64,000 nucleotides of DNA from Brevundimonas subvibrioides (GTDB taxonomy: Bacteria > Pseudomonadota > Alphaproteobacteria > Caulobacterales > Caulobacteraceae): the NCBI RefSeq assembly GCF_002280785.1, contig NZ_NCEQ01000002.1:124001-188000 (forward strand), in the 5' to 3' direction. The notes under the pieces are model-generated. The model was not told the DNA's origin. It saw only the letters and a program-made list of their open reading frames with translations, and made no database searches. The position numbers were made by a program, and so were the translations under genes. Of the stretch, positions 46,338 to 59,283 are shown piece after piece; the stretch's first letter is position 1; every line of letters begins with the position of its first letter.

Positions 46338-46427
46338 GCCGACGACGCACAAGGCTTCAACGGTGGTGCGGTCCGGACTCTCCGGTCGCGAGGTCGATCA
46401 TCGTCGTCCGTTATCGTCACGGGGCCG

Positions 46428-46703
46428 CTACTTTGAATAGCGACGGATGATGGCGATGAGTTCGTCGGCTCCGCTCCGGCGCTCGGCCTCGTTCAGATCG
46501 GGGCGGGCCACATGGTGCCGCAGGTGGTCCTCGATCAGTTCCTCCAGCAGCCCGCCCATGGCTCCCCGCGCCGCGGCGACCTGCTGCAGAATTTGCGAAC
46601 AGCCGGCTTCGGACTCGATCGCCCGCTCGATCGCGCCCAGCTGGCCAGCGATGCGCCGGACACGCGACACGAGCTTCTTCTTGTTGGTGACTGTGTGAGC
46701 CAT
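46428..46703 (-). CDS. RcnR/CsoR family metal-sensing repressor, RcnR-type ligand set
   Basis: 91 residues from ATG 46703. An all-helical CsoR/RcnR family protein: KKKLVSRVRRIAGQLGAIER, then SEAGCSQILQQVAAARGAMG and ELIEDHLRHHV. The metal positions are His3, Cys35, His60 and His64, the set used by the Ni/Co sensor RcnR; a CsoR copper sensor would have Cys36-His61-Cys65. Inference: Ni or Co (perhaps Mn) controls the P1B ATPase gene downstream. Its own start overlaps a matching operator. Confidence 0.9.
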   Translation of the reverse strand: MAHTVTNKKKLVSRVRRIAGQLGAIERAIESEAGCSQILQQVAAARGAMGGLLEELIEDHLRHHVARPDLNEAERRSGADELIAIIRRYSK

Positions 46704-46705
46704 AG

Positions 46706-46722
46706 ATACTCCCCTATAGTAT
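46706..46722 (-). promoter_or_regulatory. RcnR-type operator (ATACT-CCCCTAT-AGTAT)
   Basis: Inverted arms ATACT and AGTAT around a C-run on the plus strand, i.e. TACT/AGTA arms with a G-tract on the minus strand, as in known RcnR/CsoR sites. The run GGGGAG within it sits six bases before the repressor ATG and can also serve as the ribosome-binding site. A second CTCCCCTAT lies 18 bases on (46727-46735). Confidence 0.75.
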
Positions 46723-46763
46723 GTTGCTCCCCTATGCGAGACCCGATAAAGGACGACATCCTG

Positions 46764-46864
46764 TTGGGGAGTAGCTGCCGGTGTTGATCGCCGGGGTCGG
46801 GTCAACACACTCGCGCTTCGGCGCGTGGTCCGACCAGCGGAACCGCCGCCTAGCGAGACCAGCG
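46764..46864 (+). ncRNA. yybP-ykoY manganese riboswitch upstream of mntP
   Basis: Conserved elements occur in order: GGGGAGTAGC at 46766-46775, GTCAACACACTCG at 46801-46813, and GAGACCA at 46855-46861, with pairing segments between them. E. coli mntP and alx leaders carry the same blocks. The motif senses Mn(II) and turns on efflux genes; the neighbouring gene is mntP, which fits. No search was run; the call rests on matching blocks and position. Confidence 0.82.
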
Positions 46865-46925
46865 CATTCCACCGCCGCACCGGCCGGAGTGGAAGCGCTG
46901 TTCATCGCCCGGTGGATGCCCCGTC

Positions 46926-47498
46926 ATGACGCCCGTCGCCATCGTCGTCCTGTCTCTCAGCATGTCTACAGACGCCTTCGCGGCAGCCGTCGGTCGCGGC
47001 GCTTCGCATCGACCGAGCCCCCTGAGCGCGATCAGGGCCGGGCTTGTGTTTGGCGTCATCGAAGCCATCACCCCGGTGATCGGCTGGTCTCTGGGCCTGG
47101 TCGCCGCAGGCCTGGTCGAGAGGATCGATCACTGGATCGCCTTCAGCCTGCTAGCGGCCGTCGGCGGAAAAATGATCTGGGAGGCCGTCCGCGCCGGGCC
47201 TGAAACCGGGGAGGGCGCCCCTCGCCGGTCCGGATCGTGGGGCCTGATCGCCACGGCGGTGGGGACCAGTATCGATGCGGCCGCCGTCGGCGTCGGTCTG
47301 GCCTTCATGGGCGCCAACATCTGGGTCATCGCCGGTTCGATCGGCGTCACGACCTTCCTGCTGACCACGCTCGGCATGCTGATTGGCCGGGCGGTCGGCC
47401 AACGCTTCGGCAAGATCGTCGAACTCCTCGGAGGTCTGGCGCTGATCGCCCTCGGGTTGACGATCCTGCTTGAACATCTGGGTGTTATCGGGGGCTGA
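46926..47498 (+). CDS. mntP: manganese efflux pump MntP
   Basis: 190 residues with six helices. The family signature LSMSTDAFAAAVGRG and the repeat AVGTSIDAAAVGVGLAF carry the essential Asp residues of the two half repeats (DUF204). Exports Mn(II). The riboswitch immediately upstream should give Mn-dependent expression. Divergent from the RcnR-like sensor gene. ATG 46926 has only a weak ribosome-binding site, consistent with riboswitch control of translation. Confidence 0.92.
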   Translation: MTPVAIVVLSLSMSTDAFAAAVGRGASHRPSPLSAIRAGLVFGVIEAITPVIGWSLGLVAAGLVERIDHWIAFSLLAAVGGKMIWEAVRAGPETGEGAPRRSGSWGLIATAVGTSIDAAAVGVGLAFMGANIWVIAGSIGVTTFLLTTLGMLIGRAVGQRFGKIVELLGGLALIALGLTILLEHLGVIGG

Positions 47499-47576
47499 AC
47501 CGCACGGCCCCGAACGCCGGCTCGAGGGCCACGGGCGTCGCGTGGCTGGATCGGAAGACAGAGCGTGCCTTGAGCC

Positions 47577-47906
47577 TCAGTCGCGGCGATCCTGCAAGGC
47601 GCCGTCCTCCACCCGGATCCGCCAGGCGACGAGTAGCGCATTGGCGACGCTCCAGACCAGAGCGATCCAGACCTGGCCGAAGACCAGCGGCAGGACGAGG
47701 ATCTCCAGCGATGCGACGATGTAGTTGGGGTGGCGCACGAACCGGTATGGACCGCGCGTCTCCAGCGGCGCACCGGGCAGCCGTTCGAAGCCGCCGTGGG
47801 TGGTGGCGAACATCTCCGCCCCGTTGGCCGCTACATCCTCCTGCCGCAGCACATGGGGCGGCCAGGCCAACGCCAAAGCCTGTAGCCGTGGTGGGATGTC
47901 ACTCAC
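47577..47906 (-). pseudogene. truncated isoprenylcysteine methyltransferase-like gene
   Basis: About 109 codons from a GTG at 47906. The C-terminal part matches the ICMT/PEMT family: TRGPYRFVRHPNYIVASLEI with the canonical RHPNY, then WIALVWSVANALLVAWRIRVEDGAL. The N-terminal membrane helices expected upstream are absent and the first 40 residues are not family-like. Likely a remnant left by recombination; a short functional protein cannot be excluded. Convergent with mntP. Confidence 0.6.
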
Positions 47907-48179
47907 GCGATGCTCCGGGTCCTGCAACCAACAAACATGCGCTTGGCGGACCGCAACCTAGCGCGACCGCACGGGCTAGGTTCCCGCGAGCCGTCGTGCC
48001 CGACCTGCATGCATTCGACGATTTCGCCGGCGAAGAGAAACCTCGATGACGATGAGGTCGCGTCGTGGTTGATCGGAGGTTGGTGAGTCCGCGTGGTCGG
48101 CCACCCGCGTCAGCGAAGCCGCGCTCGATCGGGCTTCGATGAATCCTGAGTCGGTTTCGCGGGCGCCGAGCGGGGCCGG

Positions 48180-48416
48180 TTAGTGAACGACTTCGCCCAT
48201 GACCGGATCAACGCGGCGAAGCTGACCGGCGGAGTCCTGGATGAAGACCTCCACCTCCCGCCCCTGTTCCAGCAGTTGGCCCGCACGAAGCAGAGCGGCG
48301 TCCAGGGCATCAACGCTGTAGTCATAGTGGCCAGCGTCCTGGCCGTCTCGCATCAGTCGCCATTCTCCGCCCGACCGAATGACCGTAACCTGGATCGGGG
48401 GAAGGCTCGTCGGCAT
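48180..48416 (-). CDS. small DUF2188-like protein
   Basis: 78 residues from ATG 48416, with GAGG eight bases upstream. One small alpha/beta domain: QVTVIRSGGEWRLMRDGQDA, HYDYSVDALDAALLRAGQLL, EVEVFIQDSAGQLRRVDPV. The shape (Trp, Asp-Gly turn, Ala-rich helix, final strand) fits DUF2188-type domains. A related domain forms the N-terminus of the chimeric gene at 59932. Function unknown. Confidence 0.65.
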   Translation of the reverse strand: MPTSLPPIQVTVIRSGGEWRLMRDGQDAGHYDYSVDALDAALLRAGQLLEQGREVEVFIQDSAGQLRRVDPVMGEVVH

Positions 48417-48609
48417 GAGTGCGTCCTCGGTCACGAGACGAGAGTCTAGAGTCGGATACGCGCTACGGCAACGGCGCCGGAACGTGGCGGGTTGGACAGG
48501 CCATGCCGCGACTTCGCCAGTCTCGGCGCCACGGTTTTCCAGACCGTGAGCTTCGCTGACGCCTGGTCGGAGACTGCTAACGGACCGAATTCGCGCCGCC
48601 TGGCCGCTG

Positions 48610-48885
48610 TCAGAGATATTTGGTGATCGCCTTGAACTCGGCGACCGCCTGTCGGGCTTCCGCCGGATCGCCGTCCGAAGCGTGCGCCAGGCAATGGTCG
48701 ATATGGTCGTGGATCAGGGTCTTCTTGGCCGCCGCGACCGCCTTTTCGATCGCATGAAGCTGCTGGGCCAGATCGAGGCAGCTACGCCCGGCCTCGATCA
48801 TGCCGATGGTCTTGCGAAGATGCCCCTCGGCGCGTTTCAGCCGATTGACGATCTCGGGGTGGGATTCATGGGCGACGTGAGCCAT
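48610..48885 (-). CDS. CsoR family metal-sensing repressor, CsoR-type ligand set
   Basis: 91 residues. A helical CsoR family protein (HPEIVNRLKRAEGHLRKTIG). Metal positions are Cys36 (GRSCLDLA), His61 and Cys65 (IHDHIDHCLA), the Cys-His-Cys triad of copper-sensing CsoR, with additional His at 3, 6, 9, 59 and 64. Divergent from an NreB-like exporter gene 28 bases away; a palindrome separates them. Copper is suggested by the ligands; nickel by the neighbour. Confidence 0.9.
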   Translation of the reverse strand: MAHVAHESHPEIVNRLKRAEGHLRKTIGMIEAGRSCLDLAQQLHAIEKAVAAAKKTLIHDHIDHCLAHASDGDPAEARQAVAEFKAITKYL

Positions 48886-48900
48886 GATAGCTATGCTATC
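48886..48900. promoter_or_regulatory. inverted repeat in the CsoR-exporter divergent region
   Basis: GATAGC - TAT - GCTATC, six-base arms around three bases, directly abutting the repressor start and 13 bases before the exporter ATG. Likely operator for the repressor; it differs from the G-tract operator at 46706. Confidence 0.55.
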
Positions 48901-48912
48901 CTCCTGGAGGGG

Positions 48913-50280
48913 ATGTGGCCAGACCTCCCGTCAACGCGCTTCGAACGGTCCTTGATGTTCTCCCCCCTTCGCCATCCGGGCTATCGGCACCTCTTCATCG
49001 CCCAGGTTTCGGCTCTGCTGGGCACGGGGATGGCGACCGTCGCGCTCGGACTGCTCGCTTACGACCTCGCGGGCGCCAATGCGGGCGAGATCCTCGGCGC
49101 GGCCCTGGCGATCAAGATGATCGCCTATATCGGCGTGGCCCCGTTCGCGAGCGCGCTTTCGGCCCGGCTGCCCAGGAAGGTGCTGCTGGTTTCGCTGGAC
49201 GTGGTGCGCGCCGGCGTGGCCGCCGTCCTGCCGTTCGTCGGCGAGGCCTGGCAGGTCTACGCCCTGATGACCGTGCTCTATGTGGCCTCCGCCGCCTTCA
49301 CCCCGGCCTTCCAAGCGATGATCCCCGACTTGTTGCCGGACGAAGGCGAATACACCAAGGCTCTGTCGCTCTCGCGCCTGGCGGCCGATCTGGAGAGCGT
49401 CGCCAGTCCCGTGCTGGCGGCCCTTCTGCTGGCGGTGATGAGTTACAGCAACCTGTTCGCCGGCACCGCCGTGGGCTTCGTCGTCTCGGGTCTGTTCGTC
49501 ATAAGCGCCGTCCTGCCGAAACCCAGCCGAGCCGCCCTGAAACCCTTCCTGCAACGCCTCACTGGCGGCATGCGCCTGTTCGCCCTGACGCCGCGCCTTC
49601 GGGGCTTGCTGGCCATCAGCCTGGCGACCGCGGCGGGCGGAGCCATGGTGTTCGTCAACACAGTCGTTCTCGTTCAGTCGCGCTTTGGTCTGTCGGGCCA
49701 GGCGACGGCCTGGGCCCTGGCGGCGTTCGGCGGCGGCTCCATGACCGCGGCGGTGTTTCTGCCGCGCCTGCTGGGACGGCTGACCGACCGCTCGGCCATG
49801 GTGCTTGGCGCGGCGACGATGACAGGGGTGTTGCTGGCCGGGACCTGGTTGGCTGTGAGCTACGTCGCGTTGTTGGCGCTGTGGGTGATCATGGGCTTCG
49901 GATATTCGCTGACGATCACCCCGGCGGGGCGAGCTCTGCGCCGGTCATCCAACGCGGGAGACCGACCCGCGCTGTTCGCGGCGCAGTTCGCCCTGTCCCA
50001 TGCCTGCTGGCTGATCGCCTATCCGGTGGCGGGCCTGGTCAGCGCCGCCGTTGATCCTGGCGCGGCCTTCCTGGTGCTGGCGGGGCTGTGCGCGACCGGA
50101 ACTGTCCTGGGCTTGTTGATCTGGCCTGCCCATGACCCCGAGAACCTTCCCCACAATCATGGGGATCTGCCGGCCGACGATCCTCACCGGGGCGAGGGCC
50201 GAGGCGGGGATGAAGCGGACCACGCCCACCCCTTCGTCATCGACGAACGACATGATCGTTGGCCGACGACGAAGAAGTGA
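48913..50280 (+). CDS. NreB-like MFS metal exporter with His-rich C-terminal tail
   Basis: 455 residues with twelve helices (MFSPLRHPGYRHLFIAQVSA, then repeated MFS pattern; RLTDRSAMVLGAATMTGVLL in the second half). After the last helix a 45-residue tail has eight or so His with many Asp and Glu (HDPENLPHNHGDLPADDPHR, DEADHAHPF). NreB nickel exporters carry such tails. ATG 48913 is used, close to GGAGG; ATG 48955 would remove 14 residues. Probably exports Ni and perhaps Co or Cu. Confidence 0.87.
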   Translation: MWPDLPSTRFERSLMFSPLRHPGYRHLFIAQVSALLGTGMATVALGLLAYDLAGANAGEILGAALAIKMIAYIGVAPFASALSARLPRKVLLVSLDVVRAGVAAVLPFVGEAWQVYALMTVLYVASAAFTPAFQAMIPDLLPDEGEYTKALSLSRLAADLESVASPVLAALLLAVMSYSNLFAGTAVGFVVSGLFVISAVLPKPSRAALKPFLQRLTGGMRLFALTPRLRGLLAISLATAAGGAMVFVNTVVLVQSRFGLSGQATAWALAAFGGGSMTAAVFLPRLLGRLTDRSAMVLGAATMTGVLLAGTWLAVSYVALLALWVIMGFGYSLTITPAGRALRRSSNAGDRPALFAAQFALSHACWLIAYPVAGLVSAAVDPGAAFLVLAGLCATGTVLGLLIWPAHDPENLPHNHGDLPADDPHRGEGRGGDEADHAHPFVIDERHDRWPTTKK

Positions 50281-50290
50281 CCCGGGTCGC

Positions 50291-50932
50291 TCAGACGACT
50301 CGTTTGATCTCGCTGTACGCGCCCTCGGTGACCAGGGTGATCGTCACGGGTTGGCCCGTGCGATTTCGCCAGAACCAACCGTGGCTGCCGGTGAAGGCGG
50401 CCGTCAGTTCATCCTCGACCCGCTCGGCCGAGCCCTTGTTATAGCCGTAATAGGGCGTGCCGGGCCGGTCGGCGTGGGTGTCGTAATTGATCCGCCCGCC
50501 GCTGCTGGTCCAGGTGAAGCGCGCGGTCGCCCCGGCTTCCATCACCAGCTTGATCTCGGCGCCCTCGTCAGGCGCGAGAGTGAGAACCGTCCGGTCGGAG
50601 CGCAGTCCGGCCGGGGCCGCCGAGGCAGCGCCGGCCGGCGTCGGCGCCGCCGTCGCCGCCGTCGCCGCGACGGGGGGCGCAACGCCCCCGGCGGCGGGCG
50701 TCGTTTCCGCGATTTCTTCGGCTTGAGCCTCGGCGGCGAGGGAGACCTTGATCCGCCCCATCTCGGTCAGGCCGAACAGTGAACCGACCCGGGTCGGATC
50801 GACCCCGTACTCGGCGGGCATGACGACCGTGACGAGCAAGCCCGTGGCGACCGCAACGGCTATGCCTGTGGACTTCAGCAGCTGGCGCGTCGAGGGCAGG
50901 TCCGCGTCGGTGGGTTTGTTGGCGTTGTACAT
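50291..50932 (-). CDS. membrane-anchored protein linked to HupE ("transmembrane anchor" type)
   Basis: 213 residues. One N-terminal helix (LLKSTGIAVAVATGLLVTVV) then an Ala/Pro linker (about 85-115) and a C-terminal beta domain with aromatic RINYDTHADRP, YYGYNKGSAERVEDELTAAF and TGSHGWFWRNRTGQPVTITL, which looks like a periplasmic binding or lectin-like fold. It is regularly found next to HupE genes; the role is unknown. It starts 14 bases after the hupE stop. Confidence 0.75.
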   Translation of the reverse strand: MYNANKPTDADLPSTRQLLKSTGIAVAVATGLLVTVVMPAEYGVDPTRVGSLFGLTEMGRIKVSLAAEAQAEEIAETTPAAGGVAPPVAATAATAAPTPAGAASAAPAGLRSDRTVLTLAPDEGAEIKLVMEAGATARFTWTSSGGRINYDTHADRPGTPYYGYNKGSAERVEDELTAAFTGSHGWFWRNRTGQPVTITLVTEGAYSEIKRVV

Positions 50933-50946
50933 GATGAGGTCTCCGG

Positions 50947-51678
50947 TCAGACGACGAAGAAGCCGACGAGCTGGTAGCCCGTCAGGATGAAGCCGAGAGT
51001 CATGAGGACGACGTTGGCGGCATAGGCGTGCCGCCAGAAACTGCCCGTCTTGCGCCAGAATCCCATGACGATGAGGATGGCGCCGAGGGCCAGCAGTTGG
51101 CCGGCCTCGACGCCGATGTTGAAGGCGATCAGATTGCCGATCAGTCCGTCCGGCGACAGGTTGAAGTCCTGCAGCTTGGTCGCCAGGCCGAAGCCGTGGA
51201 ACAGGCCGAAGATGATTGTCGCGGCCTTGGTTGAGGGCTGGACGCCGAACCACCGCTGGAAGGCTCCGAGATTGTCGAGCGCCTTGTAGACGACCGACAG
51301 GCCGATGATGGCGTCCACCAGATAGCTGGAGACGCTGATGTCGGTCAGCACGCCGAGTAGCAGGGTCGAGGAGTGGCCGATGGCGAACAGCGTCACATAG
51401 ATGCTGATGTCCTTCATCCGGTAGAGGAAGAAGATCACGCCCAGCAGGAACAGCAGGTGATCGTAGCCGGTGACCATGTGCTTGGCCCCCAGATAGAGGA
51501 ACGGCCAGAACAGGAAGCCCGAGGTTTCCTGGATGTAGCCCTTGTCACCTTCGGCGACGCCGTGGGCGAAGGCCTGGCCGAGCCCGCCGTCGACCAGGAA
51601 GAACACGAGGATGGCGACCAGCGCCATCGCGGGTGATTTGAGCCAGGACCAGGGGTCGCGGCGATACGCAACGGTCAT
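50947..51678 (-). CDS. HupE/UreJ-like permease
   Basis: 243 residues with seven or eight helices. Signature sequences KHMVTGYDHLLFLLGVIFF, TLFAIGHSSTLLLGVL and GLFHGFGLATKLQDF place His and Asp in the membrane, as in HupE/UreJ nickel/cobalt permeases. In this context it may move Ni or Co. Upstream of the anchor protein and downstream of the czc operon by 44 bases, all on the minus strand. Confidence 0.85.
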   Translation of the reverse strand: MTVAYRRDPWSWLKSPAMALVAILVFFLVDGGLGQAFAHGVAEGDKGYIQETSGFLFWPFLYLGAKHMVTGYDHLLFLLGVIFFLYRMKDISIYVTLFAIGHSSTLLLGVLTDISVSSYLVDAIIGLSVVYKALDNLGAFQRWFGVQPSTKAATIIFGLFHGFGLATKLQDFNLSPDGLIGNLIAFNIGVEAGQLLALGAILIVMGFWRKTGSFWRHAYAANVVLMTLGFILTGYQLVGFFVV

Positions 51679-51721
51679 GAGAGCCTTCCGGAGCTTGGGG
51701 AGGGAAAGGAACGGAGCGACA

Positions 51722-56180
<4,459 letters not shown>

Positions 56181-56184
<4 letters not shown>

Positions 56185-57494
56185 GAGCGGGTCTCCAGGC
56201 CGAGCAGGTCGGCATGCGCGCCGGTCAGCCGGTCAAGGCGGGCGCGATCGATGTGAAACTGTTTGAGGACGGCGACGCGGCGGGCCTTGGTGGCGAGAAG
56301 CGCGGTCTGGGCGGCGATGACGTCGTTGTAGGTGAAGCCGCCGCGCGCGAAGCCGTCGCGGACGAGGGCCACGGCGCGCTCGGCCTGGGGCAACGTCTCA
56401 TTGGCGATGCGCTGGGCTTCGAGGGCCCGCGAGGCGAGGAGAACCTGCAGCCGGGCAATCTCGCGTTCCCGTTCCTGCCGGAGAGCCGCCATGTCGGCCT
56501 CGGCGGCGACGCCTTCGAACCTGGCGCGCTCGATGGCCCCCTCGTTTCGATCGTAGCGGCCGAGCGGGATGGACCCGCCGACGACAAGGCCGAGATCCTG
56601 CCCGTCCCAGAAGTGACGGACGCCGACGCTGACCGTCGCGTCAGGGGTGGCGCGCGCCTGTTCCACGCGGACTCTGGCTTGAGCGACATCCCGCTGTGCG
56701 GCCAGAACCGCGAGGTCAATCCCGGAGGCCGGGCCTGCCATTTCTCGGGCGGCACCCGTGTCCTCGAAGTCGGCCGGATCGAGAGAAAAATCCGGGGCGC
56801 CGATCCAGAACCGACCGAGCGTGGCGCGGGCGAGCCGGGCCTGTATCCCGGCCTGGTCGAAGTCGATCTGGGCTTGAGCGAGTTCGGCCTCGGCGCGGGC
56901 GCCGGCGAACAGGGGATCGCGGGCCATGTCCACACGACGCTGCACTTCGATCTGGAAGCGTTCGGCCAAGGCGAGACGTTCACGAGCGATCTCAAGTTCA
57001 GCTTGGGCGCCAAGCGCTTCGGCCCAGGCGCGCTGCACCTGCTCAAGACGATCCAGTCGCCTGATCGCGGCTTCGGCCTGAACCACGGCCGCTTCGCCTT
57101 GGGCCAAGGCTATGCGCGCCGGCCGGTCGCCCCCGCGTTCGAACCGCTGCTCATAGGACAGGGTCGTCTCGGTCCGGTCGATGATGTTGCCCCCGCCCAA
57201 GGTGGGCAGGTTTTCGACCATCAGGCCCAGTGTTGGATTTGGGCGGACGTCGGCCTGCCGAACGGCGGCGTCACTGGCGCGAACCCGCGCCTCCGCGCCA
57301 GGCAAGCCCGGATCGACGCCGGCGGCGCGCGCGAGCGCGCCCTCCAGGGTCAGGGCGGCCGCTTCCGTTGCGGCCGACGGCGGGGTCTGCGCGAGCGCAG
57401 GAAGAGACGGCAACGCCGCCAGTGGAAGCGCCAGCGCCGAAACGGCCGCTAGACGCGCCCACGATCCGGCCAGGCCGGCGATCGGGGTGTTCAA
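56181..57494 (-). CDS. czcC: CzcC-type outer-membrane efflux protein (TolC family)
   Basis: 437 residues from a TTG at 57494, with GGAG seven bases upstream. Signal sequence LAAVSALALPLAALPSLPAL. Two TolC/OEP repeats: ALTLEGALARAAGVDPGLPG, EARVRASDAAVRQADVRPNP, TTLSYEQRFERGGDRPARIA in the first; the second contains LVVGGSIPLGRYDRNEGAIE and YNDVIAAQTALLATKARRVA. Forms the outer-membrane duct. Coupled to czcB by ATGA. Confidence 0.93.
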
Positions 57495-57542
57495 GGAAAT
57501 CTCCGGAAAACGAGGTGCGCGCAGCCGAAAGGCCGCGCCGGT

Positions 57543-57959
57543 TCAGACGACCGTGCGCATCCGTTTCGGAGGGTACTCGGGCCCGTCCCGGCTCAAATCG
57601 CCCAAGGCCGGAGCCACGCCGGGCGTACGGGCAGCGAGCCTTGAAGACAGGCCGTCGTCTAGCGGATGCTCGGCTCCGGGGAGCGCCCCGTGACTGTCGC
57701 CGCCGACCTGGTGTCCGTGACCCAGGGGTCCTTCGTTGTCGACGTCCTTGGGGGTGGCGTCGTCGGATTGATCGTCCGGCGCGACGTGGACATGATCAGC
57801 GATCTGGTCCGCCACCGTATCGACTTCGACCAGCGCCACGGCGGGCCAATCGGCGGCATGCGCCATGCCGTGCTGCGCATCCATCATGCCATGCAGCGTC
57901 GTCACCGCCAAAAGAGCGGTGCACAGAAAGACGCAGAAGGAACGAATCGAATTTTGCAA
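57543..57959 (-). CDS. small secreted His-rich protein preceding czcC (CzcI-like)
   Basis: About 138 residues from TTG 57959 (AGGGA upstream). Signal peptide NSIRSFCVFLCTALLAVTTL, then HGMMDAQHGMAHAADWPAV, an acidic stretch DHVHVAPDDQSDDATPKDVD and GHGHQVGGDSHGALPGAEH. The composition suits a periplasmic metal buffer or sensor. A gene of similar build (61950) lies at the same place before the second czcC. I infer the CzcI-like label from position and composition, not from alignment. Confidence 0.62.
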   Translation of the reverse strand: MQNSIRSFCVFLCTALLAVTTLHGMMDAQHGMAHAADWPAVALVEVDTVADQIADHVHVAPDDQSDDATPKDVDNEGPLGHGHQVGGDSHGALPGAEHPLDDGLSSRLAARTPGVAPALGDLSRDGPEYPPKRMRTVV

Positions 57960-58115
57960 ACGGAATCCCTGACCCGCACTTACCCACGGTGTGATGCTCA
58001 CGCAACCGAGGAATTCGGGACAGATCGACGCGACGGCGGGCGGCCGCTCCGACGCTCGCCCGGACACTTTGAAAGACAACTACCGTTGAATCCTCTTCCG
58101 ATCGGACTTGAAACC

Positions 58116-58472
58116 ATGGCAGGCGGCAAGAAAACCACCATCCGCGGAGGCAGCCCGCGTTGGACCACAAGGCCTTACAGCAAACACCGGGTGCGGCGCC
58201 GCAAGGCGCCGGAACCACCCCGGCCAGGGCTCGACCTCGTCGTGGCGCTCATCAGCGTTCCGATCGCTGTGGTCGGCGCCCTCTTCCTTGGATCCACGAT
58301 GGTCGGTACGTTCAAGCTGCCGCTGTACCTCGGATACAGCGGGACGCTCGTTCCGCTCGCGGCGGCCCACATCCTGATCACCCCCCGAGGCTGGCCCCGG
58401 GTCGTCGCCACCATCGGGATGGCGGTCGCCTTGGTCGTTGGTCTAGCGCTGCTCTATCCGGGTGGGCCGTAG
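58116..58472 (+). CDS. small membrane protein, unknown
   Basis: 118 residues from ATG 58116. A very basic N-terminus (KKTTIRGGSPRWTTRPYSKH) is followed by three hydrophobic helices (LDLVVALISVPIAVVGALFL, LPLYLGYSGTLVPLAAAHIL, VVATIGMAVALVVGLALLYP). No family recognised. Divergent from the small His-rich gene. A longer reading frame upstream lacks coding character. Confidence 0.55.
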   Translation: MAGGKKTTIRGGSPRWTTRPYSKHRVRRRKAPEPPRPGLDLVVALISVPIAVVGALFLGSTMVGTFKLPLYLGYSGTLVPLAAAHILITPRGWPRVVATIGMAVALVVGLALLYPGGP

Positions 58473-58518
58473 CCCGGTCGATAACCTTTCCTTGGTCGCT
58501 CCGGGGTTAGGGCCGGGC

Positions 58519-59166
58519 ATGCACCGTGCCGCTGCCGAGCCGATGGACCGATCCCCGCCGCGCATCGCCCGCGGCGGCTGGCTGGACGCGCTCCGCTTCA
58601 TCGTCGGAGCCCTGATCATCCTTTATCAATTCAGGAAAGCGGCTCCGGTCCCGCTGGGGCAACTGCATCCGGTGTTCGATCGCGGCTATCTGCTCACCGA
58701 CTTCTTCATCATCGATTCCGGCTACGTCCTGGCCCGCATTTATGGGAACCGCCTGGCCGCCGGGCAGGCCTCCCTGCGCGCCTATTCTCGCCAATGCCTG
58801 CTGCGCGTCATCCCGGCTCACTTGCTGGTCAGCCTGATCCTTGTGGCCATTGTGGGCGGCGCGACGCTGGCCTGCGCAGCCCCCAGCAATCCGCAATGGT
58901 TCGACTGGTCGCAGCAGCCCGCCCAGGTGCTTCTGGTCCAGTCCTACGGCGTGCCGGGCGGGCAGGGCTGGAATGCGCCGACCTGGACCTTGTCCGCCCT
59001 GATCGGATGCTACCTGCTGTTGCCCTGGATCTGCCGCCTGCCGTGGCGTTGGCCGCCGGTCCTCGTGGTCGCTTGGCCTGCGTGGAGATGGAGACCGGCA
59101 CGAGCCTGGCGGCTGCTGCGCGGGTCGGCGGGCTCGCAGATCAGGCTGCTCCGAGTCGCAGCGTGA
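58519..59166 (+). pseudogene. truncated acyltransferase 3 family gene
   Basis: About 215 codons. The N-terminal half of an acyltransferase-3 protein is clear: GGWLDALRFIVGALIILYQF, PVFDRGYLLTDFFIIDSGYV, RQCLLRVIPAHLLVSLILVA and WNAPTWTLSALIGCYLLLPW. After about residue 175 it turns into Arg/Trp-rich sequence (WRWRPARAWRLLRG), consistent with a frameshift, and stops; the usual protein has about 350 residues and ten helices. The active-site His of the family (normally RFxxA..HxxF) reads ILYQF here. Start 58519 or 58543. Confidence 0.68.
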
Positions 59167-59283
59167 GGCGGATGTTCGGCGTGACGCCGGCTCACGGATA
59201 GGGCGCGGTACGGCCGACAAGCAATCGAAACGTTCAATAGCTGGCTAGCAGATCAAGGCACATTGGTCTGGAAGGAGAGGCCC

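Noticed and set aside
46116-46436. Plus-strand frame rich in Val/Ile resembling a membrane protein
   Set aside because: Its hydrophobic run is the antisense of the His/Asp codons of the ATPase N-terminus (GTG/ATC against CAC/GAT).
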